Assembly: GCA_023251755.1 (NCBI GenBank)
Contig: JAHEYF010000050.1
Span: 1 to 32,112 of the forward strand
Direction: 5' to 3'
Length of the DNA stretch: 32,112 nt
Source: Bacteroidota bacterium
GTDB taxonomy: Bacteria > Bacteroidota > Bacteroidia > B-17B0 > Aurantibacillaceae
How positions within the stretch are numbered: the stretch's first letter is position 1; each line of letters begins with the position of its first letter. The translations under genes were made by a program, and so were the position numbers. The notes below the pieces were generated by a model, which was given only the letters and a program-made list of their open reading frames with translations, searched no databases and had not been told where the DNA came from. Below are positions 1 through 9,706 of this stretch, piece after piece.

Positions 1-1
1 C

Positions 2-820
2 CGCAAGCCTGTTCCAGTTGGTGTTATTGGAGAATTGTATTTAGGCGGAGCCGGCTTAGCGCGTGGTTACCTGAACCGTTCGGATTTAACTGCCGAACGT
101 TTTGTCCCCCATCCATTTGCCACCGAAGCTGATAAAACCAAAGGCTACACCCGTTTGTACAAGACAGGGGATTTAGTAAGATGGATGCCCGATGGAAACA
201 TTGAGTATTTGGGTAGAAACGATGACCAGGTGAAGATACGGGGGTACAGGATAGAGTTGGGCGAGATAGAAACGGCTTTGTCACAGGTACCAGGCATTAA
301 ACAAAGTTGTGTGTTAACTAAAGAAAGAAAAACACAGGCTGGCATCACTAAATACTTAGTGGCTTATTATGTATTGGATGATACGGCTAAGCCATTTGAC
401 CAAACCAGTATATTGGAAAAATTGTCTAAAGCACTGCCCGAATACATGCTGCCTGCAGCCTTTGTGGTGATGGATGCCTTCCCCTTAACCATCAATGGTA
501 AATTAGATAAACAAGCCTTACCTGAACCGGATTTTAACTCTTTGTCTGAGGAATATATAGCTCCGATAACTGAAATTGAAAAAGACTTATGTGAGATCTG
601 GCAGGAAGAGATTGAATTGGACAGGGTTGGTATCAGCGATGATTTTTTCAGGATTGGCGGTAACTCCTTATTGGCTATCCAGGTCTCTCATCGTATGAGC
701 AGGTTATTGGGAACCGATGTGAAAGTTGCTGATGTATTTAAATATAAAAGCATTAACGCTTTATTATCCAGCATCAGGGCTAAAGAAGTTGTAGAAGAAA
801 AGGTAAAATTGGTTTTTTAA
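2..820 (+). CDS. Nonribosomal peptide synthetase, C-terminal fragment (A domain end plus carrier)
   Basis: This is the 3' end of an NRPS whose 5' part lies before the window; the frame is open from base 2. The visible 272 residues start at adenylation core motif A6 (GELYLGGAGLARGYL), then A7 (YKTGDL), A8 (GRNDDQVKIRGYRIELGEIE), A10 (NGKLDK) and a carrier (T) domain with DDFFRIGGNS, whose Ser takes the phosphopantetheine arm. No condensation, epimerization or thioesterase domain follows, so the peptide must pass to the next protein. The charged tail (AKEVVEEKVKLVF) could be the partner of the docking domain that starts the next NRPS; that is inference. The substrate pocket lies outside the window. 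The gap to the next gene is 67 bases, which fits one operon. Confidence 0.95.
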   Translation, partial: RKPVPVGVIGELYLGGAGLARGYLNRSDLTAERFVPHPFATEADKTKGYTRLYKTGDLVRWMPDGNIEYLGRNDDQVKIRGYRIELGEIETALSQVPGIKQSCVLTKERKTQAGITKYLVAYYVLDDTAKPFDQTSILEKLSKALPEYMLPAAFVVMDAFPLTINGKLDKQALPEPDFNSLSEEYIAPITEIEKDLCEIWQEEIELDRVGISDDFFRIGGNSLLAIQVSHRMSRLLGTDVKVADVFKYKSINALLSSIRAKEVVEEKVKLVF

Positions 821-887
821 AATCAGCTGCAATTATGAATTGCTAATTCATACTTATAAATTAAAATACACGAACAAAATTAAAAAC

Positions 888-3800
888 ATGAATACTTTTT
901 TAAATGAGTTAAGACAGAATGAAGGGGCGATCTGGGTGGAGAACGGCGCAATTAATTTATCTGTTCTGAAAAAACATCAGAGTCAGGCGATCAGCGATTT
1001 TATTGTGAAAAATAAAAGTCAATTGATCTCCCTGCTCACTGAAAATAAAATTTTCTCTGAAGAGGAATTTAAACGTATAACGATATTCAGGGACAACAGC
1101 TTAAGCACTTATCCATTAAGTTATGCCCAGGAACGTTTGTGGTTTATTGAGCAATATGAAGAGGGAACTACTATGTTTCACATGCGGGAAGTTTTTGAAC
1201 TGGCTGCTGATACAGATGTTAAAGGCATAAAATACGCACTTCAACAAATTGTAACCAGGCACGAAGTCTTAAGAAGCACGATTGAACAGGGCGAAAAACA
1301 AGGGTATGGTATTCAGGTAGTGCACGGGCAAGCTCTTATTATTAAAGAAACAAACGTAAAAGATCAGCAGGAATGTGAATTGTTGATGAAAGAAGATTTT
1401 AACCGTCCTTTTGATTTAAGTAAAGAATACCCGGTCAGAATTAACTTGTATACAATTCAGGCTGCTTATGAACAAGAAGCGGATAAAATTATTTTATTGA
1501 TCAACATTCATCACATAGCCCGTGATGGCTGGTCGATGGGAATATTTCAAAAAGAATTGCTGGCTTATTATGAAGCTTACCTTAACAAGGATACAAGCTT
1601 TAGTTTGCCCGCTTTAGAAATTCAATACAAGGATTATGCAGTATGGCAACGATCTTATTTAACAGGTGAAACCTTCAGCAAACAATTAAGTTACTGGAAA
1701 AATAAATTACAGGGATACCAGACGCTTGCATTACCAACAGATTACCCAAGGCCGAATAAAATTGATCACAGAGGGTCAAACCTGGAGTTTACCATCAACA
1801 AAGAGACAAGCCGGCAATTAAGAAATCTGGCACAACGATACGGAGTAACTTTACAGGGCGTGATGTTAAGCAGCATCAATATCCTGTTAAGTAAATATAC
1901 GGGCCAGGAAGATATTGTAACCGGTAGTTTGATTGCGAACAGGCATCACCGGCAAACAGAAGAACTAATCGGCTTCTTTGCCAATACACAGGTACACCGT
2001 ACACTGCTCAACAGTTCGCAAAGTTTCGCAGGTTTAATTCAACAGGTTCATTACGAGCAGACAGAAGCCCAGCTGCACCAGGATTTGCCCATTGAGGCCT
2101 TAATTGATGCGCTTGGCGTGGAACGGGATAGTTCCAGAAATAACCTCTTTCAGGTAAGGTTCGAAGTGCAGAGCTTTGGTATGAGAAGCAAAACTCCTGC
2201 ACAGGAAAAAAATTACCTTCAACCTTTTTATTCAGGAAAGAGTGCAGATATAACCGACTTCGATTTATCCATTGTTATTGATGATAGCCAGGAAGAACTT
2301 TGCGGACAAATCAGTTACGCCACAAGTTTATTTCATCCGGATACCATAACGAGATTGGTTGATAACTATACTCATTTATTGAAACAACTAACAGAAGCAC
2401 CGGATCGCCCATATAGTTCAATCACTTTGCTTCATGCTGAAGAGTATAAAAAAATAATTTACAAATGGAATGAAACAGATGCTGATTATCCGAAAGACAA
2501 AACGATTTATGAATTGTTTCAGGAACAGGCAGAGCAAACACCTGATAACATTGCTGTTGTTTATGAAGGACAACAATTAAGTTACAAGGAACTCAATGAG
2601 AAAAGTAATCAGCTGGCACGTCACATCAGAACAGAATATGAGCAAAAAACAAAACAAGAACTTGCACCGGATACAATTATTATTTTATGCCTCGACAGGA
2701 GCATAGAACTGGTGATAGGGATGTTGGCTGTTTTAAAAGCCGGGGCTGCTTATCTGCCTGTTGATCCAAGTTATCCGCAGGAAAGGATCGATTATATTGT
2801 TGCAGATACAGTAGCAGAACTTATCCTCAGTCAAAGGTGCCTCTGCGATAACAACCACACCAAATTACCGCAGGATAAACTTATTTACATTGGTTTAACG
2901 GAAGAGCTTTACAAAGAAACAAACGCAAGCAATTTACCGAAGTATAATAAAGCCAAGGATATTGCTTATGTAATTTACACCTCAGGTACAACAGGAAAAC
3001 CGAAAGCCTCTTTAATTGAACACCATTCTTTTGTTAACCTGAACAAGTGGTATTCAGAGGAATTTAAATTAACTGCCGCTGATAGTTATATCATTTGTTC
3101 TGAAATCTGTTTCGACCTTACCCAAAAAAATTACTTCTCACCTTTAATAAAGGGAGCTGTTATATATATTCCAAAGAGCGGTTTATATGACCCTGCTCAT
3201 ATTGCAGGTCTTGTTATCAGCAATAATATTAAACGGATCAACTGTGCCCCAAGTGCATTTGCACCTGTGTTAAATGAAATTTATAATCAGAAAGATGAAT
3301 ATGCTTTTGATTATATATTTCTGGGAGGAGAGCCCATTCCGGACAAACTTCTGCAAATCATAAAAAGTAAAATGCCGCAGGGTTATTTTGTGAACACTTA
3401 TGGTCCATCGGAATGCTGTGATGTGACCACATTTTATAAAATACAATACAAAGACCTGCCCGACAACAGTATCCCTTTAGGCATTCCGGTTAACAATTTT
3501 CAACACTATGTTCTCGATAACAACAGGCAGCCTGTGCCCATTGGTGTAATCGGTGAATTGTATATAGGTGGGGCCGGATTATCCCGGGCTTATTTAAATA
3601 GCCCTGACTTAACAGCTGAACGCTTTATTCCCAATCCCTTTGCTACCGAAGCTGATAAAATGAAGGCTTATACCCGTTTATATAAAACAGGAGACCTGGT
3701 GCGCTGGTTGCCGAATGGTAACCTGGAATACCTCGGCAGAAACGATGACCAGGTAAAAATACGCGGCTACCGGATAGAATTAGCAGAGATCGAACATGCC

Positions 3801-6800
3801 TTAACTCAGCTTAAAGGAATTAAACAGGCTTGTGTATTGGCAAAGGAAAGGCAAACAGATGCCGGTAATTCCAAATGTTTAGTGGCTTATTATGTATTGA
3901 ATAAAATCGATGAAAACCTTAGCACAACGGCTATTCAGCAATTGTTATCACAGAGCTTACCCGAGTATCTGATTCCTGCTGCGTTCACAGCAATGGAAGC
4001 ATTTCCATTAACCATCAATGGTAAACTGGACAAGCGGGCTTTACCTGACCCTGATTTTAGCGCATCGGAAGAAGAATACATTGCACCTGTTACCGAATTG
4101 GAAAAAGAGGCCTGTAACATCTGGCAAACATTACTTGGCGTAGAACGTATTGGTATGACCAATGATTTTTTCAGAACAGGAGGGAACTCTATTTTGGCGA
4201 TACAGGCATCGCACCGCATGAGTAAAGCATTGGCTTGCGATGTAAAAGTTGCGGATGTATTTAAATACAAAACCATAGCTGAAATACTTGCTTATAGTAT
4301 TGGTAAAACGCAGGTGAATATATCCAAAACAAATGCGAAGCAGACCGTACTTTCATTTGCTCAGGAACGCCTGTGGTTCATTGAACAATATGAAGAAGGA
4401 ACCAATGCTTATCATTTACCGAATGTATATGAACTGGATGAGCATACAGATAAAGAAGGTATTAAATATGCTTTGCAACAAATTGTATCCCGGCATGAAG
4501 TACTAAGAAGTATGATTGATCAGAATGAAAAACAGGAAGGCATCCAGCGTATACATGATGAAGCCCTGGTTGTGGAAGAGATTCGTTTAACTGATACAGA
4601 TGATTATGAATCCCTGATTAAAAATGAAATTAACCGGCCATTTGAGTTGAGTAAAGAGTATCCTATAAGGGTTAAATTGTATACCATCGGCTCAACAACT
4701 GAAAGCGCAGCGGACAGAACTTTTTTATTGATCAATATACATCACATCGCCAGTGATGGCTGGTCGTATTTTATATTCCAGGTCGAGTTGTTTGCTTATT
4801 ATGAAGCCTATGTGAAAAAAGACCTGGCCTTTAGCTTACCGACTTTGGAAATACAATACAAAGATTATGCGATATGGCAAAAAGCTTATTTAACAGGCGA
4901 GCGCTTAAACAAACAATTAGCTTATTGGGAAAATAAATTAGCTGGTTATCAGGCTTTGGAATTTCCTACTGATTATGCAAGACCTGACAAGGTTGATTAT
5001 AAAGGGGCACAACACTATTTTACATTCAGTGCAGAGATGAGTGGGAAACTGCGCGCATTAAGCCAACGTTATGGTGTAACCCTGCACAGCGTATTGTTAA
5101 GCAGTATCACCATCCTGTTGAATAAATACACCGGGCAGGATGATATTGTAATTGGTAGCCCCATTGCCAACCGCCATCACCGGCAAACAGAAGGGCTTAT
5201 CGGGCTTTTTGTGAATAGCCAGGTAAACAGAACCCTGCTTAATAAAACCCAAAACTTTGAGGAATTAATACAGCAGGTTCACCAGGATCAGGTAGAAGGA
5301 CAGCTTCATCAGGACTTACCTTTTGAAAAGTTAGTGAACGCATTAAGAGTTGAACAGGAAACATCATCGCATCCAATTTTTCAGGTGTTGTTTTCAATCG
5401 AAAATTTTGATCAACAAAGTAAAACTACTGAGCAACAGAACAGTTATTTCAAACCTTATCCTGCTGAGGATGTTTATGAAGTTGAGAAACTTGATTTTTC
5501 CATTTACATCGACGACAGTGAGCAGGAGCTGATGGGTAAGATCAGTTACGCTACAAGTTTATTTAAAAAAGAAACAATAGAAAGACTTATTGTTCACCTT
5601 ATCAACCTGATCGATCAGCTTACAACTTTTCGGGACAAACCATACAGTCAGTTTAACCTGCTTAGTCCGCAGGAATACAAACAGGTTGTTTGCGATTGGA
5701 ATGCAACGGATAAAGAATACCGGAAAGACAAAACAATAATCGATTTGTTTGAAGAACAGGTAATCAAAGTACCTCATAACATTGCTGTTGAATTTGAAGA
5801 GAAGGAGTTGAGTTACCGGCAACTTAACGAACAGGCCAATAAACTGGCTGATTACCTGAAAACAAATTATAATACGGGAACCAACGACCTGGTGGGTATT
5901 CTGCTCGACAGATCGGAAATGGTGATCGTGGCGATGCTGGGAATACTGAAAGCAGGTGCAGCTTATGTATGTATTGATCCGGATTACCCACGGACACGTA
6001 AAGAATTTATTATCGCCGACACCTCGCTGAATGTATTAATCACACAGGCTGATTATATGTTTGACCTGGATTTTTACACCGGGAATTTATTTGCGATAGA
6101 TGTGCAGTTAGCTGCGCTCGATGCTCCCTTACAGGAAGTTAAGCAGAAGGTTAAACCTGATGATTTAGCCTATGTGATTTATACTTCCGGAACTACAGGC
6201 AAACCGAAAGGGGTAATGGTGGAACACAAAGGACTTGCAAATTTTATTCAATTCCAGGTTAATTATCTGGAGATGAAAGGTAATGATACGGCTCTTCAGT
6301 TTGCCTCATTTGTGTTTGATGCTTCGCTTGCTGAGATATTTACAGCGCTTACCATAGGGGCTAAACTTTCAATCGTTTCAGCCACTGTAAAAAAAGACGC
6401 CCGGCTCTTAAGTGAGTATATCAGGAAACGTCAGATAAATATAGCGGATATTCCGCCTTCATTGTTGAGTGTAATGCCTTATACGGAATTTCCTTCGCTC
6501 AAAACAATAATTATAGGAGGCCAGTCTTGTCCGGCAGAAACCATTAGCAAATGGAGTGATAACAGAAGATTGGTAAATGCGTACGGCCCGACGGAAATTA
6601 CAATTTGTGCAACGATGCATAAGTATGAACGCGGAGATTTAAATACCAAAATCGGACGACCAATTGACAACGCACGAGTGTACGTAGTGGACAATAATTT
6701 TAACCCGGTTCCGGTTGGTATTACAGGAGAATTGTACATAGGTGGAGCAGGTTTAACAAGAGCTTATCTGAACCGCCCCGAACTAAGTGCTGAACGTTTT

Positions 6801-7517
6801 GTTCCCAATCCCTTTGCAAGCGAAACAGATAAAGCAAAAGCCTACACCCGCTTGTATAAAACCGGAGACCTTGTACGTTGGTTGCCCGATGGTACCCTGG
6901 AGTACATTGGCAGAAATGACGGACAGGTAAAAATACGAGGATTCAGAATAGAATTGGGCGAGATCGAAAATGCTTTGTTGCAAATCCCAGGAATTAAACA
7001 AAGCTGTGTTTTAGCAAAAGAAAGAAAATCAGAAACAGGTACTACTAAATATATAGTGGCTTATTATGTACCCGACAATACCAGTGATACGTTAAGCCAA
7101 AGCAGTATCATCCACAGCTTAGCACAGGTATTACCCGAATACATGGTGCCAGGAGTTGTGATTGCAATGGAATCATTTGCCTTAACCATTAATGGTAAAC
7201 TTGATAAACGTGCCTTACCTGATCCTGAATTTAATACATCGCCCGAAGGATATGTTGCACCTGTTACAGCAACAGAAACAGAGGCCTGTAAAATCTGGCA
7301 GGAGGTGCTGGGACTGGAACAGGTGGGTATCACCGATAACTTTTTCCGTATAGGGGGCAATTCCATTTTAGCGATACAGGTGTCGCATCAAATGAGTATA
7401 GTCTTAAACAGCGATGTAAAAGTGGCCGATATCTTTAAACTAAAAAACATAGGCGCTTTGCTGGAAAATATGAAAACAGAGGATGCTGAGTATGAAAACA
7501 TCGAAAAGGAGTTCTGA
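888..7517 (+). CDS. Two-module NRPS: docking-C-A-T-C-A-T
   Basis: A 2209-residue NRPS that adds two amino acids. ATG 888 is chosen over an in-frame TTG at 840 because the TubC-like docking fold starts right there. Order by residue: docking domain about 1-60 (NELRQNEGAIW); C about 72-500 (SYAQERLWFIEQ, HHIARDGWS near 208); A about 540-1045 (LSYKEL, TSGTTGKPKAS, YGPSECCDV, NGKLDK); T with GGNS near 1098; C about 1150-1580 (SFAQERLW, HHIASDGWS near 1285); A about 1620-2110 (TSGTTGKPKG, FDAS, YGPTEITICAT); T with GGNS near 2157. Both C domains have an intact HHxxxDG and look like LCL type; there is no E domain, so both residues should stay L. Pocket residues read by alignment to PheA (235, 236, 239, 278, 299, 301, 322, 330, 331) are D-L-K-N-F-G-T-D-V for the first A, with no match I know, and D-A-A-D-I-G-A-I-C for the second, which looks aromatic. 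No TE is present. Confidence 0.96.
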   Translation: MNTFLNELRQNEGAIWVENGAINLSVLKKHQSQAISDFIVKNKSQLISLLTENKIFSEEEFKRITIFRDNSLSTYPLSYAQERLWFIEQYEEGTTMFHMREVFELAADTDVKGIKYALQQIVTRHEVLRSTIEQGEKQGYGIQVVHGQALIIKETNVKDQQECELLMKEDFNRPFDLSKEYPVRINLYTIQAAYEQEADKIILLINIHHIARDGWSMGIFQKELLAYYEAYLNKDTSFSLPALEIQYKDYAVWQRSYLTGETFSKQLSYWKNKLQGYQTLALPTDYPRPNKIDHRGSNLEFTINKETSRQLRNLAQRYGVTLQGVMLSSINILLSKYTGQEDIVTGSLIANRHHRQTEELIGFFANTQVHRTLLNSSQSFAGLIQQVHYEQTEAQLHQDLPIEALIDALGVERDSSRNNLFQVRFEVQSFGMRSKTPAQEKNYLQPFYSGKSADITDFDLSIVIDDSQEELCGQISYATSLFHPDTITRLVDNYTHLLKQLTEAPDRPYSSITLLHAEEYKKIIYKWNETDADYPKDKTIYELFQEQAEQTPDNIAVVYEGQQLSYKELNEKSNQLARHIRTEYEQKTKQELAPDTIIILCLDRSIELVIGMLAVLKAGAAYLPVDPSYPQERIDYIVADTVAELILSQRCLCDNNHTKLPQDKLIYIGLTEELYKETNASNLPKYNKAKDIAYVIYTSGTTGKPKASLIEHHSFVNLNKWYSEEFKLTAADSYIICSEICFDLTQKNYFSPLIKGAVIYIPKSGLYDPAHIAGLVISNNIKRINCAPSAFAPVLNEIYNQKDEYAFDYIFLGGEPIPDKLLQIIKSKMPQGYFVNTYGPSECCDVTTFYKIQYKDLPDNSIPLGIPVNNFQHYVLDNNRQPVPIGVIGELYIGGAGLSRAYLNSPDLTAERFIPNPFATEADKMKAYTRLYKTGDLVRWLPNGNLEYLGRNDDQVKIRGYRIELAEIEHALTQLKGIKQACVLAKERQTDAGNSKCLVAYYVLNKIDENLSTTAIQQLLSQSLPEYLIPAAFTAMEAFPLTINGKLDKRALPDPDFSASEEEYIAPVTELEKEACNIWQTLLGVERIGMTNDFFRTGGNSILAIQASHRMSKALACDVKVADVFKYKTIAEILAYSIGKTQVNISKTNAKQTVLSFAQERLWFIEQYEEGTNAYHLPNVYELDEHTDKEGIKYALQQIVSRHEVLRSMIDQNEKQEGIQRIHDEALVVEEIRLTDTDDYESLIKNEINRPFELSKEYPIRVKLYTIGSTTESAADRTFLLINIHHIASDGWSYFIFQVELFAYYEAYVKKDLAFSLPTLEIQYKDYAIWQKAYLTGERLNKQLAYWENKLAGYQALEFPTDYARPDKVDYKGAQHYFTFSAEMSGKLRALSQRYGVTLHSVLLSSITILLNKYTGQDDIVIGSPIANRHHRQTEGLIGLFVNSQVNRTLLNKTQNFEELIQQVHQDQVEGQLHQDLPFEKLVNALRVEQETSSHPIFQVLFSIENFDQQSKTTEQQNSYFKPYPAEDVYEVEKLDFSIYIDDSEQELMGKISYATSLFKKETIERLIVHLINLIDQLTTFRDKPYSQFNLLSPQEYKQVVCDWNATDKEYRKDKTIIDLFEEQVIKVPHNIAVEFEEKELSYRQLNEQANKLADYLKTNYNTGTNDLVGILLDRSEMVIVAMLGILKAGAAYVCIDPDYPRTRKEFIIADTSLNVLITQADYMFDLDFYTGNLFAIDVQLAALDAPLQEVKQKVKPDDLAYVIYTSGTTGKPKGVMVEHKGLANFIQFQVNYLEMKGNDTALQFASFVFDASLAEIFTALTIGAKLSIVSATVKKDARLLSEYIRKRQINIADIPPSLLSVMPYTEFPSLKTIIIGGQSCPAETISKWSDNRRLVNAYGPTEITICATMHKYERGDLNTKIGRPIDNARVYVVDNNFNPVPVGITGELYIGGAGLTRAYLNRPELSAERFVPNPFASETDKAKAYTRLYKTGDLVRWLPDGTLEYIGRNDGQVKIRGFRIELGEIENALLQIPGIKQSCVLAKERKSETGTTKYIVAYYVPDNTSDTLSQSSIIHSLAQVLPEYMVPGVVIAMESFALTINGKLDKRALPDPEFNTSPEGYVAPVTATETEACKIWQEVLGLEQVGITDNFFRIGGNSILAIQVSHQMSIVLNSDVKVADIFKLKNIGALLENMKTEDAEYENIEKEF

Positions 7518-7567
7518 TAAATTAGAACAGCTACCCGAAATTAATTAAAATTTTATTGATACAGATT

Positions 7568-9706
7568 GTGAATAAACTACAGGACATAATAACTTTCTTT
7601 AATGAGCTAAGACTGAATGCCGGTGCTATCTGGCAGGAGAAGGATGCTATAAAATTTTCTGCCCCCAAAAAATTTCAGAGCCAGGAAACAGATGATTTTA
7701 TCCGGTCGAATAAAAGTTTGATACTGCTGCTATTGAAAGAGAATGAGATTACTTCGAAAGAAAAATTTCAGCATACAATAATATTCAGGGGTTCTTCAGG
7801 AATGCATTATCCCTTAAGTCCGGCACAGGAACGCTTATGGTTTATAGAACAGTATGAGGGAGGAACCAATGCTTATCATATTCCTGAAATTTATGAAGTA
7901 GAAGTTTACACAAATGTAGAGGCTTTAAAATACGCCATACAACAGGTTGTAAGCAGGCATGAGGTGTTGAGAAGTACGATTGAAGATAAACTGGGAAGTG
8001 GTATACAGGTGGTGCACAATACCCCTTTGGTTATTGAAGAAATAAAAGTAAACAATACAGAAAATCATCAGGCAATGATCCGGGAAGATATGAACCGGCC
8101 TTTTGATTTGAAGAATGAATACCCGATCCGTGTTAAATTTTATATCCTTAAAGCAACTGAACAGGCAATGGAAAAAACATTGCTGTTGATCAATACGCAT
8201 CACATAGCCAGCGATGGCTGGTCGATGGAAGTTTTTCAAAAGGAATTGCTCGCTTATTACGAAGCTTATGTGAACAAGGATTTAGCATTTAGTTTACCCG
8301 CTTTAGAAATACAATACAAGGATTACGCGGTATGGCAAAGGTCTTACCTGAGTGGAGAAGTACTAACAAAACAATTAGAGTACTGGAAAAATAAATTAAC
8401 AGGGTACCAGACCCTGGAATTTCCTGTTGATTATGCAAGACCTTCCCAGGTAGATTATAAAGGTGCACATCACAGTTTTTCGTTCAACAAACAGCTCAGT
8501 CAAAAGTTACGCACATTGGCTCAGCGCTATGCTGTAACATTAAACAGCCTGATGTTAAGTGCTGTTAATATTTTACTGAATAAATATACCGGTCAAAACG
8601 ATATTGTTGTTGGGAGTGTTATTGCGAACAGGCATCACCGGCAAACCAAAGGCCTGATCGGTTTTTTTATAAATACACAAGCCAACAGAACTTTGCTCAA
8701 GGCCTCTCAAAGTTTTGCAGATTTGATGCAGCAGGTTCACCAGGAACAGGTAGAGGCTCAGTTGCACCAGGATTTGCCTTTTGAAAAACTGGTTGATGCA
8801 TTAGGTGTTGAGCGCGATTCTTCAAGACACCCTGTATTCCAGGTAATGTTTACAATGGAGGGCTTTGGAACTCAGGACAACAGTACTGAACCTGAAAAAA
8901 ATTATCTGAGTTCTTATTCTATTGATACAGGCTTTGAAGTAGAGAAATTTGATTTTTCCATTTATATCAATGATGGACAGGATGAGCTTATTGGCCAGAT
9001 CGGTTATTCAACAAGTTTATTCAATAAGACTACGATAACCAGGCTGGCTGATCATTTTACTTATTTACTTACTCAGTTAACCAAGGCACCTGATCAACCT
9101 TACAGTAAGATCAGTTTACTTAATGCGCAGGAATACGAGCAGCTTATTTATGCATGGAATGCTACAAGCAAAGTTTATCCTAAAGATAAAACGATTCAAA
9201 GTTTATTTCAGGAGCAGGCACAACTTATCCCCGATAACATAGCCTTAGTGGTTGCAGGAAAGGAACTGAGTTATAAAGAGCTGAATGAAAAGAGCAATCA
9301 GTTAGCACATTACATCCGGAAACAATACCAGGCAAAAACCAAACATCTGCTTGCACCGGATAGCTTTATTGCTTTGTACCTCGACAGAAGCCTGGAAATG
9401 GTAATTGGGATACTGGCTGTACTGAAAGCAGGCGCGGCTTATGTACCCATTGACCCTGCTTATCCCCAAAGCAGAATTGATTATATGCTGGAAGATACAC
9501 AGGCGGCACTTATTCTTACCCAGCAGCATTTAGCAAGTGGAAATCAGGTGCAATTGCCAACGGATAAACTTATCCGCATCGACCTGCAGGAAGATTTGTA
9601 TAGCAGGGAAGAAGCATCCGATCTTCCATCCTACAATACAGCAACAGACCTGGCCTATGTAATTTATACCTCTGGAACAACGGGCAGGCCCAGGGTGTAC
9701 TGGTAG
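7568..9706 (+). CDS. Terminal NRPS, 5' part (docking-C-partial A), cut off by a frameshift
   Basis: First part of the terminal NRPS. There is no ATG near the start: GTG 7568 is chosen, and TTG 7556 is an equally possible in-frame start. A TubC-like docking domain (FFNELRLNAGAIW) is followed by a complete C domain (SPAQERLWFIEQYE; HHIASDGWS at about base 8200; HQDLPFEKLVDALGVE) and the first third of an A domain (LSYKEL, LKAGAAYVPIDPAYP, YVIYTSGTTGRP). Reading then runs into a TAG at 9704-9706 inside motif A3. The same A domain goes on without loss in the next frame, so this was one gene of about 3,355 residues. The gap from the previous NRPS is 50 bases. If the shift is real, this protein cannot adenylate and the line stops here. 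Confidence 0.9.
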   Translation: MNKLQDIITFFNELRLNAGAIWQEKDAIKFSAPKKFQSQETDDFIRSNKSLILLLLKENEITSKEKFQHTIIFRGSSGMHYPLSPAQERLWFIEQYEGGTNAYHIPEIYEVEVYTNVEALKYAIQQVVSRHEVLRSTIEDKLGSGIQVVHNTPLVIEEIKVNNTENHQAMIREDMNRPFDLKNEYPIRVKFYILKATEQAMEKTLLLINTHHIASDGWSMEVFQKELLAYYEAYVNKDLAFSLPALEIQYKDYAVWQRSYLSGEVLTKQLEYWKNKLTGYQTLEFPVDYARPSQVDYKGAHHSFSFNKQLSQKLRTLAQRYAVTLNSLMLSAVNILLNKYTGQNDIVVGSVIANRHHRQTKGLIGFFINTQANRTLLKASQSFADLMQQVHQEQVEAQLHQDLPFEKLVDALGVERDSSRHPVFQVMFTMEGFGTQDNSTEPEKNYLSSYSIDTGFEVEKFDFSIYINDGQDELIGQIGYSTSLFNKTTITRLADHFTYLLTQLTKAPDQPYSKISLLNAQEYEQLIYAWNATSKVYPKDKTIQSLFQEQAQLIPDNIALVVAGKELSYKELNEKSNQLAHYIRKQYQAKTKHLLAPDSFIALYLDRSLEMVIGILAVLKAGAAYVPIDPAYPQSRIDYMLEDTQAALILTQQHLASGNQVQLPTDKLIRIDLQEDLYSREEASDLPSYNTATDLAYVIYTSGTTGRPRVYW
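9685..9706 (+). other. One-base frameshift in A-domain core motif A3
   Basis: Other modules in the window read ...GGC AAA CCG AAA GGG GTA... (near 6195) and ...GGT AAA CCT AAA GGA GTG... (near 14250) for G-K-P-K-G-V. Here the sequence is GGC AGG CCC AGG GTG TAC TGG TAG. One extra A (CCC AAG GGT GTA CTG GTA GAA) would restore G-R-P-K-G-V-L-V-E with no stop down to 17634. So one base is missing at about 9690-9693. I see no X-XXY-YYZ slippery heptamer, so programmed -1 shifting is unlikely. A sequencing or assembly error, or a recent inactivating mutation, both fit. Confidence 0.9.

Noticed and set aside
9670-9706. Programmed -1 ribosomal frameshift in the NRPS
   Set aside because: No X-XXY-YYZ slippery heptamer and no obvious hairpin behind it; NRPS A domains are not known to use this.
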